Shown: positions 63,672 to 64,000 of the stretch, piece by piece
Layout of the letters: every line of letters starts with the position of its first letter
How positions within the stretch are numbered: the stretch's first letter is position 1
Source of the DNA: Chrysopilus asiliformis
Lineage: Eukaryota > Arthropoda > Insecta > Diptera > Rhagionidae
NCBI GenBank assembly: GCA_964034945.1
Contig: OZ035961.1
Location: forward strand, 62,027,629 to 62,091,628
Reading direction: 5' to 3'
Length of the DNA stretch: 64,000 bases
Notes under the pieces: generated by a model
What the model was told of the DNA's origin: nothing
The model's database searches: none
What the model saw: only the letters and a program-made list of their open reading frames with translations
Made by a program: the position numbers and the translations under genes

Positions 63672-64000
63672 AATACTAGTAGACTTATTGACAGAGATGG
63701 AAGATTCTGATGATGGCAAATTATGATGACTATGCTGGAGATGTTGCTGTAACTGGTGGACAATATTTGGCCGCTGAGATAACGGAAATGCGGACCCAAT
63801 GATATTATCTCTCACAGGTGTACACGTTGCCACTAATGGATAATTCATCAGCGTGTCAACACTGTTTGGCATAGGTCGTCCACAGGCATCACTTGATGTT
63901 CTTCCATTATTGGTACATGACATTTTATTATTGTTTAAATGTAGATTTTCTTCCATCATTCCTGGTTGACGAGGTGGCAGTGGCGGAGGAATAACTCCGT
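63672..64000 (-). CDS. Proline/His-rich exon, probable upstream RhoGEF2 exon
   Basis: This open frame enters from the right edge with 'GVIPPPLPPRQPGMMEE' and continues through 'NNNKMSCTNNGRTSSDACG' and 'NIVHQLQQHLQHSHHNL' to 'VNKSTSI', where a GTAAGT donor (GT at 63671-63670) stops it in phase 0. PPPLPPR is a typical SH3-binding sequence. The rest is low complexity, as in linkers of signalling proteins. The in-frame ATG at 63959 is unlikely to be the true start because coding sequence continues before it. Phase, strand and order fit splicing to 16784. The link to RhoGEF2 is inference. Confidence 0.55.

Overview
The window is AT-rich nuclear DNA from an insect, probably a fly (Diptera). Evidence for this: a RhoGEF2-type gene with introns of only 62 and 65 bp; BEL/Pao, Ty3/gypsy, LOA/R1-like and Jockey-like retrotransposons; pogo/Tigger, mariner, piggyBac-like and hAT-like DNA transposons; a Helitron remnant; and repeats with GACA-rich tails and TATACCC ends like those common in fly genomes. 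I see no bacterial-type features, tRNA or rRNA gene. The order-level call is inference.

Host gene. Exons on the minus strand encode the RGS-like domain region of a PDZ-RhoGEF/RhoGEF2 protein: 16784-16682, 16619-15836 and 15770-15584. Their splice phases agree exactly, and one junction is a GC-AG intron. A fourth minus-strand exon (64000-63672, open at the window edge, proline-rich PPPLPPR) ends at a phase-0 GTAAGT donor, which fits the phase-0 acceptor at 16784. If these two are adjacent exons, about 46.9 kb of the window (16785-63671) is one giant intron that is almost entirely nested mobile elements and satellites. The remaining exons (C1, DH, PH) would lie to the left, beyond the 10 kb array.

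Layout. 1-10444 is a nearly perfect 12-bp minisatellite in one copy of a GACA-tailed repeat. 10445-14150 holds broken BEL and non-LTR copies with two MITEs whose target duplications can be read. 14532-14916 is a MITE of the Tigger element at 31-34.7 kb. 15584-16784 are the RhoGEF2 exons. 17100-24330 holds two copies of an element carrying a 122-bp satellite, a foldback element with an 8-bp target duplication, and a possible spliced noncoding transcript. 24590-31100 holds a piggyBac-like MITE, an exact 458-bp tandem duplication and a decayed LOA-like retrotransposon. 31117-34690 is a pogo/Tigger transposon broken by three insertions. 34.9-39.4 kb holds a Helitron end, foldback repeats, non-LTR fragments and an inverted pair of GACA-family repeats. 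39416-39615 is an assembly gap. 39621-45684 is a complete-coding BEL/Pao element (1759 aa), followed by a decayed second BEL (45.7-49 kb), gypsy integrase pieces, a GACA-family copy with a 1.6 kb array of 8-bp units, a decayed non-LTR element on the minus strand, and another BEL fragment. 55.4-63.4 kb is a run of TIR elements, two with clear 8-bp target duplications, and a second 122-bp satellite array in reverse orientation.

The most unusual pattern is satellite birth from transposon tails. The same GACA-tailed repeat family occurs with a short seed (GACTGACAGACAG at 25573), with a 10.4 kb array of 12-bp units, with a 1.6 kb array of 8-bp units, and with an assembly gap at the equivalent place. 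Both unit types can be read out of the seed. The 122-bp and 235-bp satellites likewise sit inside non-autonomous elements.
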